A DNA stretch of 64,000 bases from Saccharopolyspora ipomoeae. Its GTDB lineage: Bacteria; Actinomycetota; Actinomycetes; Mycobacteriales; Pseudonocardiaceae. This document shows, piece after piece, positions 33,515-41,868 of this stretch. A program made the translations under genes and the position numbers. Numbering within the stretch: the first letter of the stretch is position 1; every line of letters starts with the position of its first letter. The notes under the pieces are model-generated. The model was not told the origin of the DNA. It did no database searches and saw only the letters and a program-made list of their open reading frames with translations. Location of the stretch: contig NZ_JASAOF010000029.1 of NCBI RefSeq assembly GCF_029952525.1, positions 1 through 64,000 on the forward strand, in the 5' to 3' direction.

Positions 33515-34582
33515 TCACGCCTTGCGCAGGTCGAGCACCGCGCGGACGTTGCCGACGACCTCGTACAGCGCCTCCTCGAAGCGGTGGCCGACCGGGCGGA
33601 TGCTGGCGAACCCGTGGATCAGGTCCGGGAACCGCCGCGCCACCACCGGGACGCCCGCGTCCGCCAAGGTCTGGGCGTAGGCCTCGCCCTCGTCGCGCAG
33701 CGGGTCGAAACCGCAGGTCACGACGACCGCCGTGGGCAGGTCGGCGTGGTCGTCGGCGAGCAGCACCGACAGCCTCGGGTCGGGCAGCGTGGCCTCGTCG
33801 GGAGAGTACTGCTCCATGAACCAGGTCATGTCGTGGTCGGTGAGCAGGAAGCCGTTGCCGAACAGCTCCCGCGAGCGGCGCCGCCGGGTCGCGTCCACCG
33901 CCGGGTACAGCAGCAGCTGCAGCAGCGGCTTCTGCGCACCCGATCGGGTCGTCTGCAGCGCGACGGCGGCGGCGAGGTTGCCGCCGGCCGAGTCGCCGCC
34001 GACGGCGATCGCGTCGCCGGAGGAGCCCAGCTCGGCGGCGTTGTCCACGGCGTAGGTGTAGGCGGCCATCGCGTCGTCGAGCGCGGCGGGGAAGGGGTGC
34101 TCGGGGGCCAGCCGGTAGTCCACCGACAGCACCCGGATCCCGGCGTTCTTGGCGAGGAACCGGCACAGGTCGTCGTGGCTGTCCAGGTCGCCGATCACCC
34201 AGCCGCCACCGTGGTAGAAGACCAGCAGCGGGCCGGTCTCGGTGAGCTCCTTGGGGCGGTAGAGCCGCGCGGGCAGATCGCCGTGCGGGCTCGGGATGGT
34301 CCGCTCGGCGACCACTACGCCGGGCAGCGGAGCGCGCGAGGTGATCTTCGTCGCGTGCGTCATGCCGGCGCGGGCCTTCGCGGCGGTCGCCGCGGACAGG
34401 CCGGTCTGGCCGGTGATCTTCTGCAGCTTGAGGAGCAGCTGCGCGTCGAGTGCGAGTTCCTGGTCGTCCAGCCGGACCGGTGGGCCCGCGATGAGCCTGC
34501 GCAGGGGCTGGGGAAGTGCGTACACGGCGCGCATCGCCGCGCCTTCCAGTGCGGGCTGCAGCGCTTCGACGACGTTGGGCAT
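33515..34582 (-). CDS. alpha/beta hydrolase, HSL-type esterase/lipase
   Basis: A 355-residue esterase of the hormone-sensitive lipase family. The oxyanion motif is YHGGGW, the nucleophile elbow GGDSAGGN, and the catalytic Asp and His are in FDPLRDEG and DLIHGFASI. No signal peptide is seen. An N-terminal cap of about 90 residues is typical. The substrate is unknown, probably a short-chain acyl ester. It is divergent from the FMN reductase. Confidence 0.92.
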   Translation of the reverse strand: MPNVVEALQPALEGAAMRAVYALPQPLRRLIAGPPVRLDDQELALDAQLLLKLQKITGQTGLSAATAAKARAGMTHATKITSRAPLPGVVVAERTIPSPHGDLPARLYRPKELTETGPLLVFYHGGGWVIGDLDSHDDLCRFLAKNAGIRVLSVDYRLAPEHPFPAALDDAMAAYTYAVDNAAELGSSGDAIAVGGDSAGGNLAAAVALQTTRSGAQKPLLQLLLYPAVDATRRRRSRELFGNGFLLTDHDMTWFMEQYSPDEATLPDPRLSVLLADDHADLPTAVVVTCGFDPLRDEGEAYAQTLADAGVPVVARRFPDLIHGFASIRPVGHRFEEALYEVVGNVRAVLDLRKA

Positions 34583-34743
34583 GAGCCTGGCCTTCCCGGG
34601 AAGGTGGTGGTGGTGTCTTATGTTACCCGCAGGTAGCCAAGTGTCCCGTCGACCTTGACCTCCAGCGGACTCGAGGTCCTAGCGTGACCCCGCACAGCAC
34701 AACGGGGGCGACAGATCCCAGGTTCGGGTGAAAGGATCGGCAC

Positions 34744-35301
34744 ATGACGGTGACCGTGGTGGGGATCGGTGGCTCGGTCCGCCCCGACTCGCAGTCCGAG
34801 CGCGTGCTGCACGCCGCGCTGGAGGGAGCCCGCGAGGCGGGGGCGAAGGTCCGGGCGATCACCGGGGCCGACCTGGACCTGCCGTTCTACGACCCGCACG
34901 TGACCGAGCGCTCCGCCAACGCCGCCGAGCTCGTCGAGGCGCTGCGCACCGCCGACGGCGTGCTGATCGCCTCGCCCGGCTACCACGGCACGGTGTCCGG
35001 CCTGGTCAAGAACGCCCTCGACTACGTCGAGGACCTGCGCGGCGACGCCCGGCCGTACCTCGACGGGCGCGCCGTCGGCTGCATCGGCACCGCCTACGGC
35101 TGGCAGGCCACCGTCACCACGCTGCAGGCCCTGCGCTCGGTCGTGCACGCGCTGCGCGGCTGGCCCACCCCGCTGGGCGGCGCGGTGAACTCCGCCGAGA
35201 CGCGCTTCGACGCCGACGGCGGCTGCGAGGACGAGAAGGTCGCCGCCACGCTGCGCACCATCGGGCGACAGGTCGTGGAGTTCGCCGAACGGCGGGTGTG
35301 A
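34744..35301 (+). CDS. NADPH-dependent FMN reductase
   Basis: A 185-residue flavodoxin-fold reductase: GIGGSVRPDSQSERVLHAAL binds FMN phosphate, and IASPGYHGTVSGLVKNALDYVEDL is the family signature (SPxYxGxxxGxLKNxLD). It reduces FMN or quinones with NAD(P)H. An AAAGGA site lies 7 nt before the ATG. dps follows 78 nt downstream; together they suggest an oxidative-stress role (inference). Confidence 0.92.
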   Translation: MTVTVVGIGGSVRPDSQSERVLHAALEGAREAGAKVRAITGADLDLPFYDPHVTERSANAAELVEALRTADGVLIASPGYHGTVSGLVKNALDYVEDLRGDARPYLDGRAVGCIGTAYGWQATVTTLQALRSVVHALRGWPTPLGGAVNSAETRFDADGGCEDEKVAATLRTIGRQVVEFAERRV

Positions 35302-35379
35302 CCGCCCGACGTGCGCGGGTACCTCCTGGGCAGCACCCTGAACCGGGTCTGCACGTTCTCGAGGAGGTTGTGCGAGCTC

Positions 35380-35922
35380 ATGGCCCAGAAGAGTGCCCCC
35401 AAGACCACGAAGAAGACCGCAGCGACGAAGAAGAGCGCGGCGTCGAAGAACACGGGCCCGATCACCGGCCCGCTCGGCGACGCCGACCGCGAGATCACCG
35501 GTGAGGTCCTGCAGGACACCCTGCTCGACCTGATCGACCTGCACCTGGTCGCCAAGCAGGCGCACTGGAACGTCGTGGGCAGGTTCTTCCGCGACGTGCA
35601 CCTGCAGCTCGACGAGCTGGTCACGGCGGCCCGGGGCTACGCCGATGACGTCGCCGAGCGCTCCGTGGCGATCGGAGTCTCCCCGGACGGCCGCGCCGCC
35701 ACGGTCGCGAAGGGCTCGGGAATCCCGGACTTCCCCGCGGACTGGCGCACCGACAAGCAGGTCATCGAGTCGATCGTCGACGCCCTCGCCGAGGTCATCA
35801 CCCGCCTCCGCAAGCGCATCGACGAGACCGACAAGACCGACCTGGTCAGCCAGGATCTCCTGATCGCCATCGCCAGCGACCTGGAGAAGTCCCACTGGAT
35901 GTGGCAGGCCCAACTCGCCTGA
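35380..35922 (+). CDS. dps: Dps-family ferritin-like protein
   Basis: A 180-residue mini-ferritin. A lysine-rich N-terminal tail (KTTKKTAATKKSAASK, residues 8-24) suits DNA binding; the ferroxidase-type motif is LHLVAKQAHWNVVGRFFRDVHLQLDEL with the conserved H, D and E. It oxidises Fe(II) with peroxide and protects DNA. GAGGAGG lies 12 nt before the ATG, slightly far. It ends at a strong bidirectional terminator. Confidence 0.94.
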   Translation: MAQKSAPKTTKKTAATKKSAASKNTGPITGPLGDADREITGEVLQDTLLDLIDLHLVAKQAHWNVVGRFFRDVHLQLDELVTAARGYADDVAERSVAIGVSPDGRAATVAKGSGIPDFPADWRTDKQVIESIVDALAEVITRLRKRIDETDKTDLVSQDLLIAIASDLEKSHWMWQAQLA

Positions 35923-35933
35923 CCCACCCCGCC

Positions 35934-35978
35934 GTCGAAAACCCCGGTTCTCATCGCGTGAGAACCGGGGTTTTCGAC
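35934..35978. terminator. bidirectional intrinsic terminator
   Basis: A perfect 20-bp stem (GTCGAAAACCCCGGTTCTCA and complement) with a 5-nt loop between the convergent dps and Old Yellow Enzyme genes. The AAAA/TTTT in the stem supplies a T-run on both strands. Confidence 0.9.
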
Positions 35979-35982
35979 GTGA

Positions 35983-37041
35983 TCAGCGGGCGCGTTCGTA
36001 CTGGACGGGCCAGAGCGCGTCGGCGCGGAGGCGGTCGGCGGCGTGCAGCGGCCAGTGCGGGTCGCGCAGCAGTTCGCGGCCGAGCAGGACCGCGTCCGCC
36101 GAACCCGAGGCCACGATCTCCTCGGCCTGCTCCGGGGCGGTGATCAGACCGACCGAGGCGGTGGGGACCTCGGCGTCGAGCTTGATCTGCCGCGCGAACG
36201 GGACCTGGTAGCCGGAGCGCACCGGGATCTGGGCGTCCGGGATCGCGCCGCCGGTGGAGGCGTCGATGAGGTCGACGCCGCGCGCGGCGAGCAGGCGGGA
36301 CAGGCGCACCGAGTCGTCGCCGGTCCAGCCGCCCTCGGCCCAGTCGGTCGCCGACAGGCGGGCGAACAGCGGCTTGCCCTCCGGCCACGCCGCGCGCACC
36401 GCGTCGGTGATCTCCAGCAGCACCCGGACCCGGCTCTCGAAGTCGCCGCCGTAGGCATCGGTCCGGTCGTTGACCAGCGGCGAGTAGAACTGGTGCGCCA
36501 GGTAGCCGTGCGCGAAGTGCAGCTCGACGACGTCGAAGTCGGCCTCGTCGGCGCGGCGCGCGGCGGCGGCGAACTGCTCCGGCAGCGCGGCGATCTCCTC
36601 GGCGGTCAGCGCGCGCGGTGCCGCCAGGTCGCCGAAGGCGTTGTCGGTGGAGCTGACGGTCTGCCAGCCGCCCTCGGAGGCGTCGACGGTGGTGCCGCCG
36701 TTCCAGGGCTGGCTGGTGGAGGCCTTGCGGCCGGCGTGCGCGAGCTGGATGCCGGTCGCGGCGCCCTGGGCGTGCACGAAGTCGTTGATCCGGCGCCAGG
36801 CGGCGACCTGCTCGTCGTTGTAGAGGCCGGTGTCCTGCGGGGTGATGCGGCCTTCCGGCACCACGCCCGAGGCCTCGGCGATGACCAGACCGGCGCCGCC
36901 GATGGCGAACTGGCCCAGGTGGACCAGGTGCCAGTCGTTGGGCACGCCGTCGGTGGCCGAGTACTGGCACATGGGCGAGACCCACACGCGGTTGCGGACG
37001 GTCAGATCACGCAGCTTGATCGGTTCAAACAGATGGCTCAC
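35983..37041 (-). CDS. NADH:flavin oxidoreductase, Old Yellow Enzyme (YqjM type)
   Basis: A 352-residue TIM-barrel FMN enzyme. VWVSPMCQYSA has the Cys that tunes the flavin in YqjM-type OYEs, IQLAHAGRKA carries the His of the substrate pocket, and FDVVELHFAHGYLAHQFYSPLVNDRTD is the family signature. It reduces enoates and electrophiles. The GTG at 37041 (MSHLFEPIKL) is chosen because it gives the usual length and because a palindrome (37060-37078) lies just upstream; an in-frame GTG at 37101 would add 20 untypical residues. Confidence 0.9.
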   Translation of the reverse strand: MSHLFEPIKLRDLTVRNRVWVSPMCQYSATDGVPNDWHLVHLGQFAIGGAGLVIAEASGVVPEGRITPQDTGLYNDEQVAAWRRINDFVHAQGAATGIQLAHAGRKASTSQPWNGGTTVDASEGGWQTVSSTDNAFGDLAAPRALTAEEIAALPEQFAAAARRADEADFDVVELHFAHGYLAHQFYSPLVNDRTDAYGGDFESRVRVLLEITDAVRAAWPEGKPLFARLSATDWAEGGWTGDDSVRLSRLLAARGVDLIDASTGGAIPDAQIPVRSGYQVPFARQIKLDAEVPTASVGLITAPEQAEEIVASGSADAVLLGRELLRDPHWPLHAADRLRADALWPVQYERAR

Positions 37042-37059
37042 ACCCACCACGACGACCGC

Positions 37060-37078
37060 GCGGAACGAGATATTCCGC
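37060..37078. promoter_or_regulatory. candidate operator for OYE gene
   Basis: An inverted repeat GCGGAA-N7-TTCCGC, 19 nt before the OYE start. It suits a TetR or MarR repressor of electrophile-responsive OYEs; the regulator is not in view. Confidence 0.4.
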
Positions 37079-37302
37079 CGCTCCGGAGGGGCGTTGCTCA
37101 CAGCGCCGTTCTCGAAGAGCTGGGAGCCGGGGTGGGGTGAAAGCGCGCTCTTCGCCCGAAAAGTCCGCCCGCGCGTTCAGCGAACGTCCAGCCGATTCTG
37201 CGGCTCTTCACGTCGAATTCCCCCGGGCGCGCTCATTAAGTTGAGTGGTGTCCGCCGGAAATCGGCGGAGCGATTCAGAACCGATCGATGGAGGAAAAGA
37301 AA

Positions 37303-37401
37303 ATGGGTTTCCCGATTCCCTTCCCCGGTAACGGCCACCCGCGTCCGCACTTCCCGGAGCGCCCGCAGCAGCCGCAGCCCGCTCCGGCCCCGCGCCGCTG
37401 A
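37303..37401 (+). CDS. proline-rich 32-residue peptide, possible exported precursor
   Basis: A 32-codon ORF with an excellent ribosome site (GGAGG at 37290-37294, 8 nt before ATG); an in-frame ATG at 37288 would add five residues. The peptide begins MGFPIPFPG and ends PAPAPRR: 11 of 32 residues are Pro, with 3 Gln, 4 Arg and no Cys, Ser, Thr or Lys. A 13-bp stem-loop and then an ABC exporter gene follow within 74 nt. This layout recalls peptide-precursor/transporter operons. It is not recognised as any known family, and there are no modification enzymes beside it. Confidence 0.55.
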   Translation: MGFPIPFPGNGHPRPHFPERPQQPQPAPAPRR

Positions 37402-37421
37402 CGACGCGGGACTCCGACGCC

Positions 37422-37459
37422 GCGGGCCCGGCGGTGGACCCCTCCGCCGCCGGGCCCGC
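37422..37459 (+). terminator. stem-loop between peptide gene and ABC exporter
   Basis: A perfect 13-bp stem GCGGGCCCGGCGG/CCGCCGGGCCCGC with a 12-nt loop, 20 nt after the peptide stop and 15 nt before the exporter start. No T-run follows, so it may attenuate or protect the upstream mRNA rather than fully terminate. Confidence 0.7.
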
Positions 37460-37474
37460 TCCCGGGAGGACGAG

Positions 37475-39298
37475 ATGACGACGGGTGAGCTCTTCCGCCG
37501 GTTCTGGCCCTACCTGCGGCAGGAACGCGCAGGTCTGGCCGGTGCCGCGGCGTTGCTGGTGCTCGCAGCGGTCGCCGACACCGCGGCGATCTGGATGTTC
37601 ATGGTCCTCACCGACGAGGCCCTGGCGACCGGCGACATCAACGCGTTCTGGGCGCCCGCCGCGTCCTGGTTGGGCATCGCGGCCCTCGGCGCGGTGGCGA
37701 CGTTCTGCGGCGGATATCTCGCCGCCGGAATTGCGGAGAGATTCCTCCTCCGATTGCGCGGAGCGCTGTACGGGCACGTGCAGGAATTGCCGCCGCACTT
37801 CTTCGCGAGAAGAGCGGGAGGAGATCTCGTCGCGCGCTTTTCCGGCGATGTGGAAGCCGTGGAAAGGCTCGTCGCGTCCGGCGTTCTGGAAACCGCGACC
37901 GCCGTGGTCGGGGTCGTCCTCTACGCGGGCGCGGCGCTGTACCTGCGCTGGGACCTGGCGCTGCTGTCGTTCGCCCTGGCGCCCGCGTTCTGCCTGGTCG
38001 CGCGCAAGTTCTCGGCCCGGATCCGGACGGTGTCGACCGAGGAGCGCGCGGCCAACGGCGCGATCAGCACCGCGGTCGCCGAAGGGCTCACCAACGTCGA
38101 GCTCGTGCAGGCGTGCAACCAGCAGGAACGGCAGTCGCAGAAGCTCCACGAGCAGTCCTACCGCTGGTTCCGCGCGAAGCTCGCCCAGGCGCGGCTGACC
38201 GCGCTGTACCCGCCGCTGGTCACCGTCGTCGAGACGGTGTGCGTCCTGCTGGTGATCGGCGTCGGCATCTGGGAGATCGCCGCGCAGCGCATCAGCATCG
38301 GCGGCCTGATGGCCTTCGCCGCCTACATCGGATACCTCTACCCGCCGCTGCAGAACCTCGGTCAGATCACCATGACGGTCACCGCCGCCCGCGCCGCGGG
38401 AGAGCGGCTGGTGGAGCTGCTCGACGAGCGCCCGTCCGTCGCCGACGCGGGCCGGGGCCGGTTGGTGCCCGGTCGCCGCCGGGGAATCCGGTTCGAGCGC
38501 GTCGGTTTCACCTACCCCGGTGCCGACCGGCCCGCGCTGACCGGCCTCGATCTGGAGGTCCGGCCGGGCGAGTTCGCGATGGTCACCGGGCCCAGCGGGG
38601 CGGGCAAGTCCACGCTGGCCAAGCTGCTGCTGCGGTTCTACGACCCGACGTCCGGGCGCATCACGCTCGACGGCGCGGACCTGTCCGATCTGAGCGTGCG
38701 GGCGCTGCGCGACGAGATCGCCCTGGTGCCGCAGGAAGCGGCCGTCTTCCACGGCACTGTTGCCGACAACATCGCCTTCGGCGCGCCCTCGGCCACCCGC
38801 GCGGAGGTCGTCGCGGCCGCCCGCGAGGCCGACGCGGACGAGTTCGTCCACGCCCTGCCCGACGGCTACGACACCGAGCTGGGGGAGCGCGGCGCGCTGC
38901 TCTCCGGCGGTCAGCGGCGCCGGATCACCCTCGCCCGCGCCATCCTGCGCGGCGCGTCGGTGCTGGTCCTCGACGAACCCACCAACGGCCTGGACGCGGC
39001 CTCGGCCCAGCGCGTCCTGGAACCGCTGCGCCGCCTGGCCCGGACCCGCACGACCTTGCTGATCAGCCACGACCTCGACCTGGCCGCCGAAGCCGACCGC
39101 GTGGTGGTCGTCGACGGCGGCCGCGTCGTCGACCAAGGCCCGCCCGCGCACCTACCGCCCGGAGGCGGCGCTGACGCCGACCCCCAGGGGAGGAGCGTCG
39201 CGAGCCCGCCGACCCGCCACTTCTCCGGGCAGCTGTTCGCCCCCGACGACACCCCCACGGTCCGCCTCCCAGCGCTCCCCCTGAGCTTCCGCCGCTAG
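37475..39298 (+). CDS. ABC exporter (fused membrane and ATPase domains)
   Basis: A 607-residue half-transporter of the MsbA/LmrA type: six membrane helices (residues 1-300), then an ATPase with Walker A GPSGAGKST (about 375), Q-loop VPQEAAVF, signature LLSGGQRRR, Walker B SVLVLDEPTNGLD and switch ISHDLD. It works as a homodimer exporting a lipid, drug or peptide. A GGGAGGA site precedes the ATG. Its nearness to the short peptide gene suggests peptide export, but no C39 peptidase domain is present. Codons around 37700-37900 include AGA, CGA and ATT more than its neighbours, hinting at a different origin. Confidence 0.9.
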   Translation: MTTGELFRRFWPYLRQERAGLAGAAALLVLAAVADTAAIWMFMVLTDEALATGDINAFWAPAASWLGIAALGAVATFCGGYLAAGIAERFLLRLRGALYGHVQELPPHFFARRAGGDLVARFSGDVEAVERLVASGVLETATAVVGVVLYAGAALYLRWDLALLSFALAPAFCLVARKFSARIRTVSTEERAANGAISTAVAEGLTNVELVQACNQQERQSQKLHEQSYRWFRAKLAQARLTALYPPLVTVVETVCVLLVIGVGIWEIAAQRISIGGLMAFAAYIGYLYPPLQNLGQITMTVTAARAAGERLVELLDERPSVADAGRGRLVPGRRRGIRFERVGFTYPGADRPALTGLDLEVRPGEFAMVTGPSGAGKSTLAKLLLRFYDPTSGRITLDGADLSDLSVRALRDEIALVPQEAAVFHGTVADNIAFGAPSATRAEVVAAAREADADEFVHALPDGYDTELGERGALLSGGQRRRITLARAILRGASVLVLDEPTNGLDAASAQRVLEPLRRLARTRTTLLISHDLDLAAEADRVVVVDGGRVVDQGPPAHLPPGGGADADPQGRSVASPPTRHFSGQLFAPDDTPTVRLPALPLSFRR

Positions 39299-39316
39299 GG
39301 CGCGCAGAGGTCACCA

Positions 39317-39388
39317 GGTGACGGTTTTAGCCATAACTGTCCCGACATTTCGGGCATCACCCCCGGGCGATTCGGGCTAAAACCGTCC
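39317..39388. repeat. family-C palindromic element, copy 2
   Basis: Outer arms GACGGTTTTAGCC and GGGCTAAAACCGTC, with an inner CCCGACATTTCGGG hairpin. It lies between the convergent ABC exporter and S9 peptidase genes. Related to the copies at 6261 and 63013. Confidence 0.75.
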
Positions 39389-39396
39389 CCGGCCGC

Positions 39397-41229
39397 TCAT
39401 CCCAGCCCGACGGCCCGCCGGGCGAAGTGGATCTCGGTCGCGACCTGGCGCAGCGTCTCGGCGACGACCAGCGAGCCGTGGCCCGCGTCGTAGCGGTAGA
39501 ACTCGAACGGGATCTCCCGCTCGCCCAACCGGTCCAGGTAGTTGAGGATCTGCTGGATCGGGCAGCGCGGGTCGTTGTCACCGGCCAGCACCAGCACCGG
39601 GGCGCGGACCTGGTCGATGTAGGTGATCGGCGAGGCCTTCTCGTAGACCGCCGGGATCTCCTCCGGGGAGCCGCCGAACAACGCGCGGTCGTAGGCGCGC
39701 AGCGGCTCCATCTCGTCGGCGAACGCCGAGACGTAGTCGGCGACCGGCACCCCGGCGACACCGCCGGCCCAGCGCTCCGGCTGGGTCCCCAGCGCGAGAA
39801 GCGTCAGGTAGCCGCCCCAGGAAGCACCCGCGACGACGCTCAGCGCGGGCGTGGTCAGCCCGGTCTCGATGGCCCAGTCGTGGACCCGCGCGACGTCCTC
39901 CAGCTCGGTGGTGCCGGGCCTGCCCTCGATGGCGTCCCGCCACGCCGAGCCGTAACCGGTCGAGCCCCGGTAGTTGATCTCCACCACGGCGAACCCGGCG
40001 TCCAGCCAGGCCGCCCGGTAGGCGGAGAACCGGTCCTCGTCGGCCGCGTGCGGACCGCCGTGCAGGTTGAACACCGTCGGCACCGGCCCGTCCCCGGCGC
40101 CGTCGGGCCGCGCGACCAGCGCGTGCACGGTGTCGTTCGGGCCGTGGGGGATCTCCACGAACACGTCGCTGACCGGCTGCGATTCCGGCGGGCGCTCGCC
40201 GGGCGGGGTCAGCAGCACCTGGTCGTCGCCGGTGGCCGACACGGTCCGCACCAGCGACGGCGTCGCCGCCGAGGACCACACGTACTCGACCGCGTGGTCC
40301 GGGCGCACGGCCGCTCCGGCCACGGTGCCAGGGGGAGTGGCGAGCTCGGTGAGCTCGCCGGAGTCCAGGTCGTAGCGGTGCATGGTGGTGCGCGCGTGCT
40401 GGGTGTGGGCGATCAGCAGCGCCTTGCCGTCCGGGTACCAGTCGGCGGAGACCTCACCGGGCAGGTCCAGCGAGATCTCGGTCTCGGTGTCGGCGAGGAC
40501 GTCCCAGACCAGCAGCTCCTCCTTGCCGCGCCGCTCGTGCAGCACCAGCAGCCGCGGGTCGCCGGTGACGGGCGCGAACGCCAGCGCGTCCAGGGACTTG
40601 CCCGGGCCGTCCCACTTCTCGGCGACCTCGGAGCCGTCCACCCGCAGCACCCGCAGCGCCGGGTGGCGGGAGTCGCCGTGCTCGGAGTGGGAGAGGACCA
40701 GCATCGTCTCGTCCCAGGACATCGCGGCCAGCCCGCCGTCCTGCTCGTGCTGGTAGAGCACCTCGGGCTCGCCGTCGCGCACCACCCACACGGTCACGCC
40801 GTCGTCGGTGGACATGCCGAGGCCGGTCACCGAGCTGCCCAGCTCCAGCCCCGCCGGGTAGCCGGGGTGGGTGCCGGGAACGGCGGGTGCGGTCTCGCCG
40901 GTCTCGAACGGCTGGACCACCCAGCTGCCGAACTCGTCGCCGTCGGTGTCGTCGAACCACCAGATCTGCTCGCCGTCGACCGACAACGTCCCGTGGAACG
41001 TCCCCTGTGGACGGTCGGTGACCTGGCGGTGCTTGTCGCTGTCGCGGTCCCAGGCGTAGATCTCCCAGGTGCCGCTGAAGTTCGACACGTACAGGCTGCG
41101 CTGCGGCGCGTCCCGAGCCCAGTCGGGCAACGACACGCGCGGCGCGGTGAACCGCGCTCGCCACCGGCTCTCGCGCTCCGGGTCCTCGAACAGGGCAGTG
41201 GGGATCTTCGCCTCGGGGTAGGTGCTCAC
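39397..41229 (-). CDS. S9-family prolyl oligopeptidase-like serine peptidase
   Basis: A 610-residue protein with an N-terminal beta-propeller (WD-like repeats such as TWEIYAWDRDSDKHRQVTDR) and a C-terminal alpha/beta hydrolase domain. The nucleophile is in GASWGGYLTLLAL, the Asp in AGDNDPRCPI and the His in DAGHGSLV. No signal peptide is seen, so it is probably cytoplasmic, trimming short peptides as acylaminoacyl-peptidases do. GTG start at 41229 after GGGGG. Confidence 0.93.
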   Translation of the reverse strand: MSTYPEAKIPTALFEDPERESRWRARFTAPRVSLPDWARDAPQRSLYVSNFSGTWEIYAWDRDSDKHRQVTDRPQGTFHGTLSVDGEQIWWFDDTDGDEFGSWVVQPFETGETAPAVPGTHPGYPAGLELGSSVTGLGMSTDDGVTVWVVRDGEPEVLYQHEQDGGLAAMSWDETMLVLSHSEHGDSRHPALRVLRVDGSEVAEKWDGPGKSLDALAFAPVTGDPRLLVLHERRGKEELLVWDVLADTETEISLDLPGEVSADWYPDGKALLIAHTQHARTTMHRYDLDSGELTELATPPGTVAGAAVRPDHAVEYVWSSAATPSLVRTVSATGDDQVLLTPPGERPPESQPVSDVFVEIPHGPNDTVHALVARPDGAGDGPVPTVFNLHGGPHAADEDRFSAYRAAWLDAGFAVVEINYRGSTGYGSAWRDAIEGRPGTTELEDVARVHDWAIETGLTTPALSVVAGASWGGYLTLLALGTQPERWAGGVAGVPVADYVSAFADEMEPLRAYDRALFGGSPEEIPAVYEKASPITYIDQVRAPVLVLAGDNDPRCPIQQILNYLDRLGEREIPFEFYRYDAGHGSLVVAETLRQVATEIHFARRAVGLG

Positions 41230-41275
41230 GCCCCCGATACTGCCCGATCGCCTCACCGGACGCCCGCACCCGCCC

Positions 41276-41809
41276 TCACCGCGACTTGCGGGCCCGGTAG
41301 GCGGCGACGGCGTTGCGGTTGGCGCAGGCCGTGGTGCAGAAGCGGCGGGAGCGGTTGCGGGTGAGGTCGAGGACGACGCCCTCGCAGTTCTCGTCGGCGC
41401 ACAGCGACAGCCGAGACATCTCGTCCAGCCGGACCACGTCGACCATCGCCATCGCGACCTCGACGATGACCCGCCGGGCCAGCGGCGCGTCGGTGTCGAT
41501 GGCGTGCAGGTGCCAGTCCTCGTCGCCGTGCCGCACCAGCTGGGGGAGCGCGCCCGCCTCGGTGAGCATGTCGTTGACCAGGCCCGCCGCGCGGTCGCGG
41601 TCGGTGGTCAGCAGGTCGCGCAGGACTGGCCGCAGTGCGCGGAGCTCCGCCAGCTCGGCCTCGTCGCGGTCGCGGCGGCCGGTGTAGCGGTGCTCGGCGT
41701 ACCAGGCGTCGACGGCCTGGACGGTGGTCAGCGCGTCGGGATCTCCGGCGCTGTTGACGAGAGCGACGCCCGCCTGCAGCGCCTCCTCCGTGTCATGGCC
41801 AAAAATCAT
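41276..41809 (-). CDS. CGNR zinc-finger regulator
   Basis: A 177-residue protein of the ABATE/CGNR family: an N-terminal helical stress-response-like domain and a C-terminal zinc finger LCADENCEGVVLDLTRNRSRRF then CTTACANRN, with the Cys pairs and the CANRN version of the CGNR motif. Members are putative transcription factors. A TAATAT box (41816-41821, minus strand) 6 nt before the ATG indicates a leaderless mRNA. It is divergent from an EamA exporter with overlapping promoters, so it probably regulates it. Confidence 0.9.
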   Translation of the reverse strand: MIFGHDTEEALQAGVALVNSAGDPDALTTVQAVDAWYAEHRYTGRRDRDEAELAELRALRPVLRDLLTTDRDRAAGLVNDMLTEAGALPQLVRHGDEDWHLHAIDTDAPLARRVIVEVAMAMVDVVRLDEMSRLSLCADENCEGVVLDLTRNRSRRFCTTACANRNAVAAYRARKSR

Positions 41810-41810
41810 G

Positions 41811-41868
41811 TTGACATATTACACCGCCACTCCATAGCGTCATTTGTCATGACGCGATTAGCAAATGA
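41811..41868 (+). promoter_or_regulatory. overlapping divergent promoters and operator
   Basis: On the plus strand TTGACA (41811-41816), an 18-nt spacer and TAGCGT (41835-41840) form a promoter for the EamA gene. The -35 overlaps the minus-strand TAATAT of the CGNR gene. An inverted repeat TCATTTG/CAAATGA (41840-41846 and 41862-41868) spans the EamA start codon and could be an operator. Confidence 0.65.
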
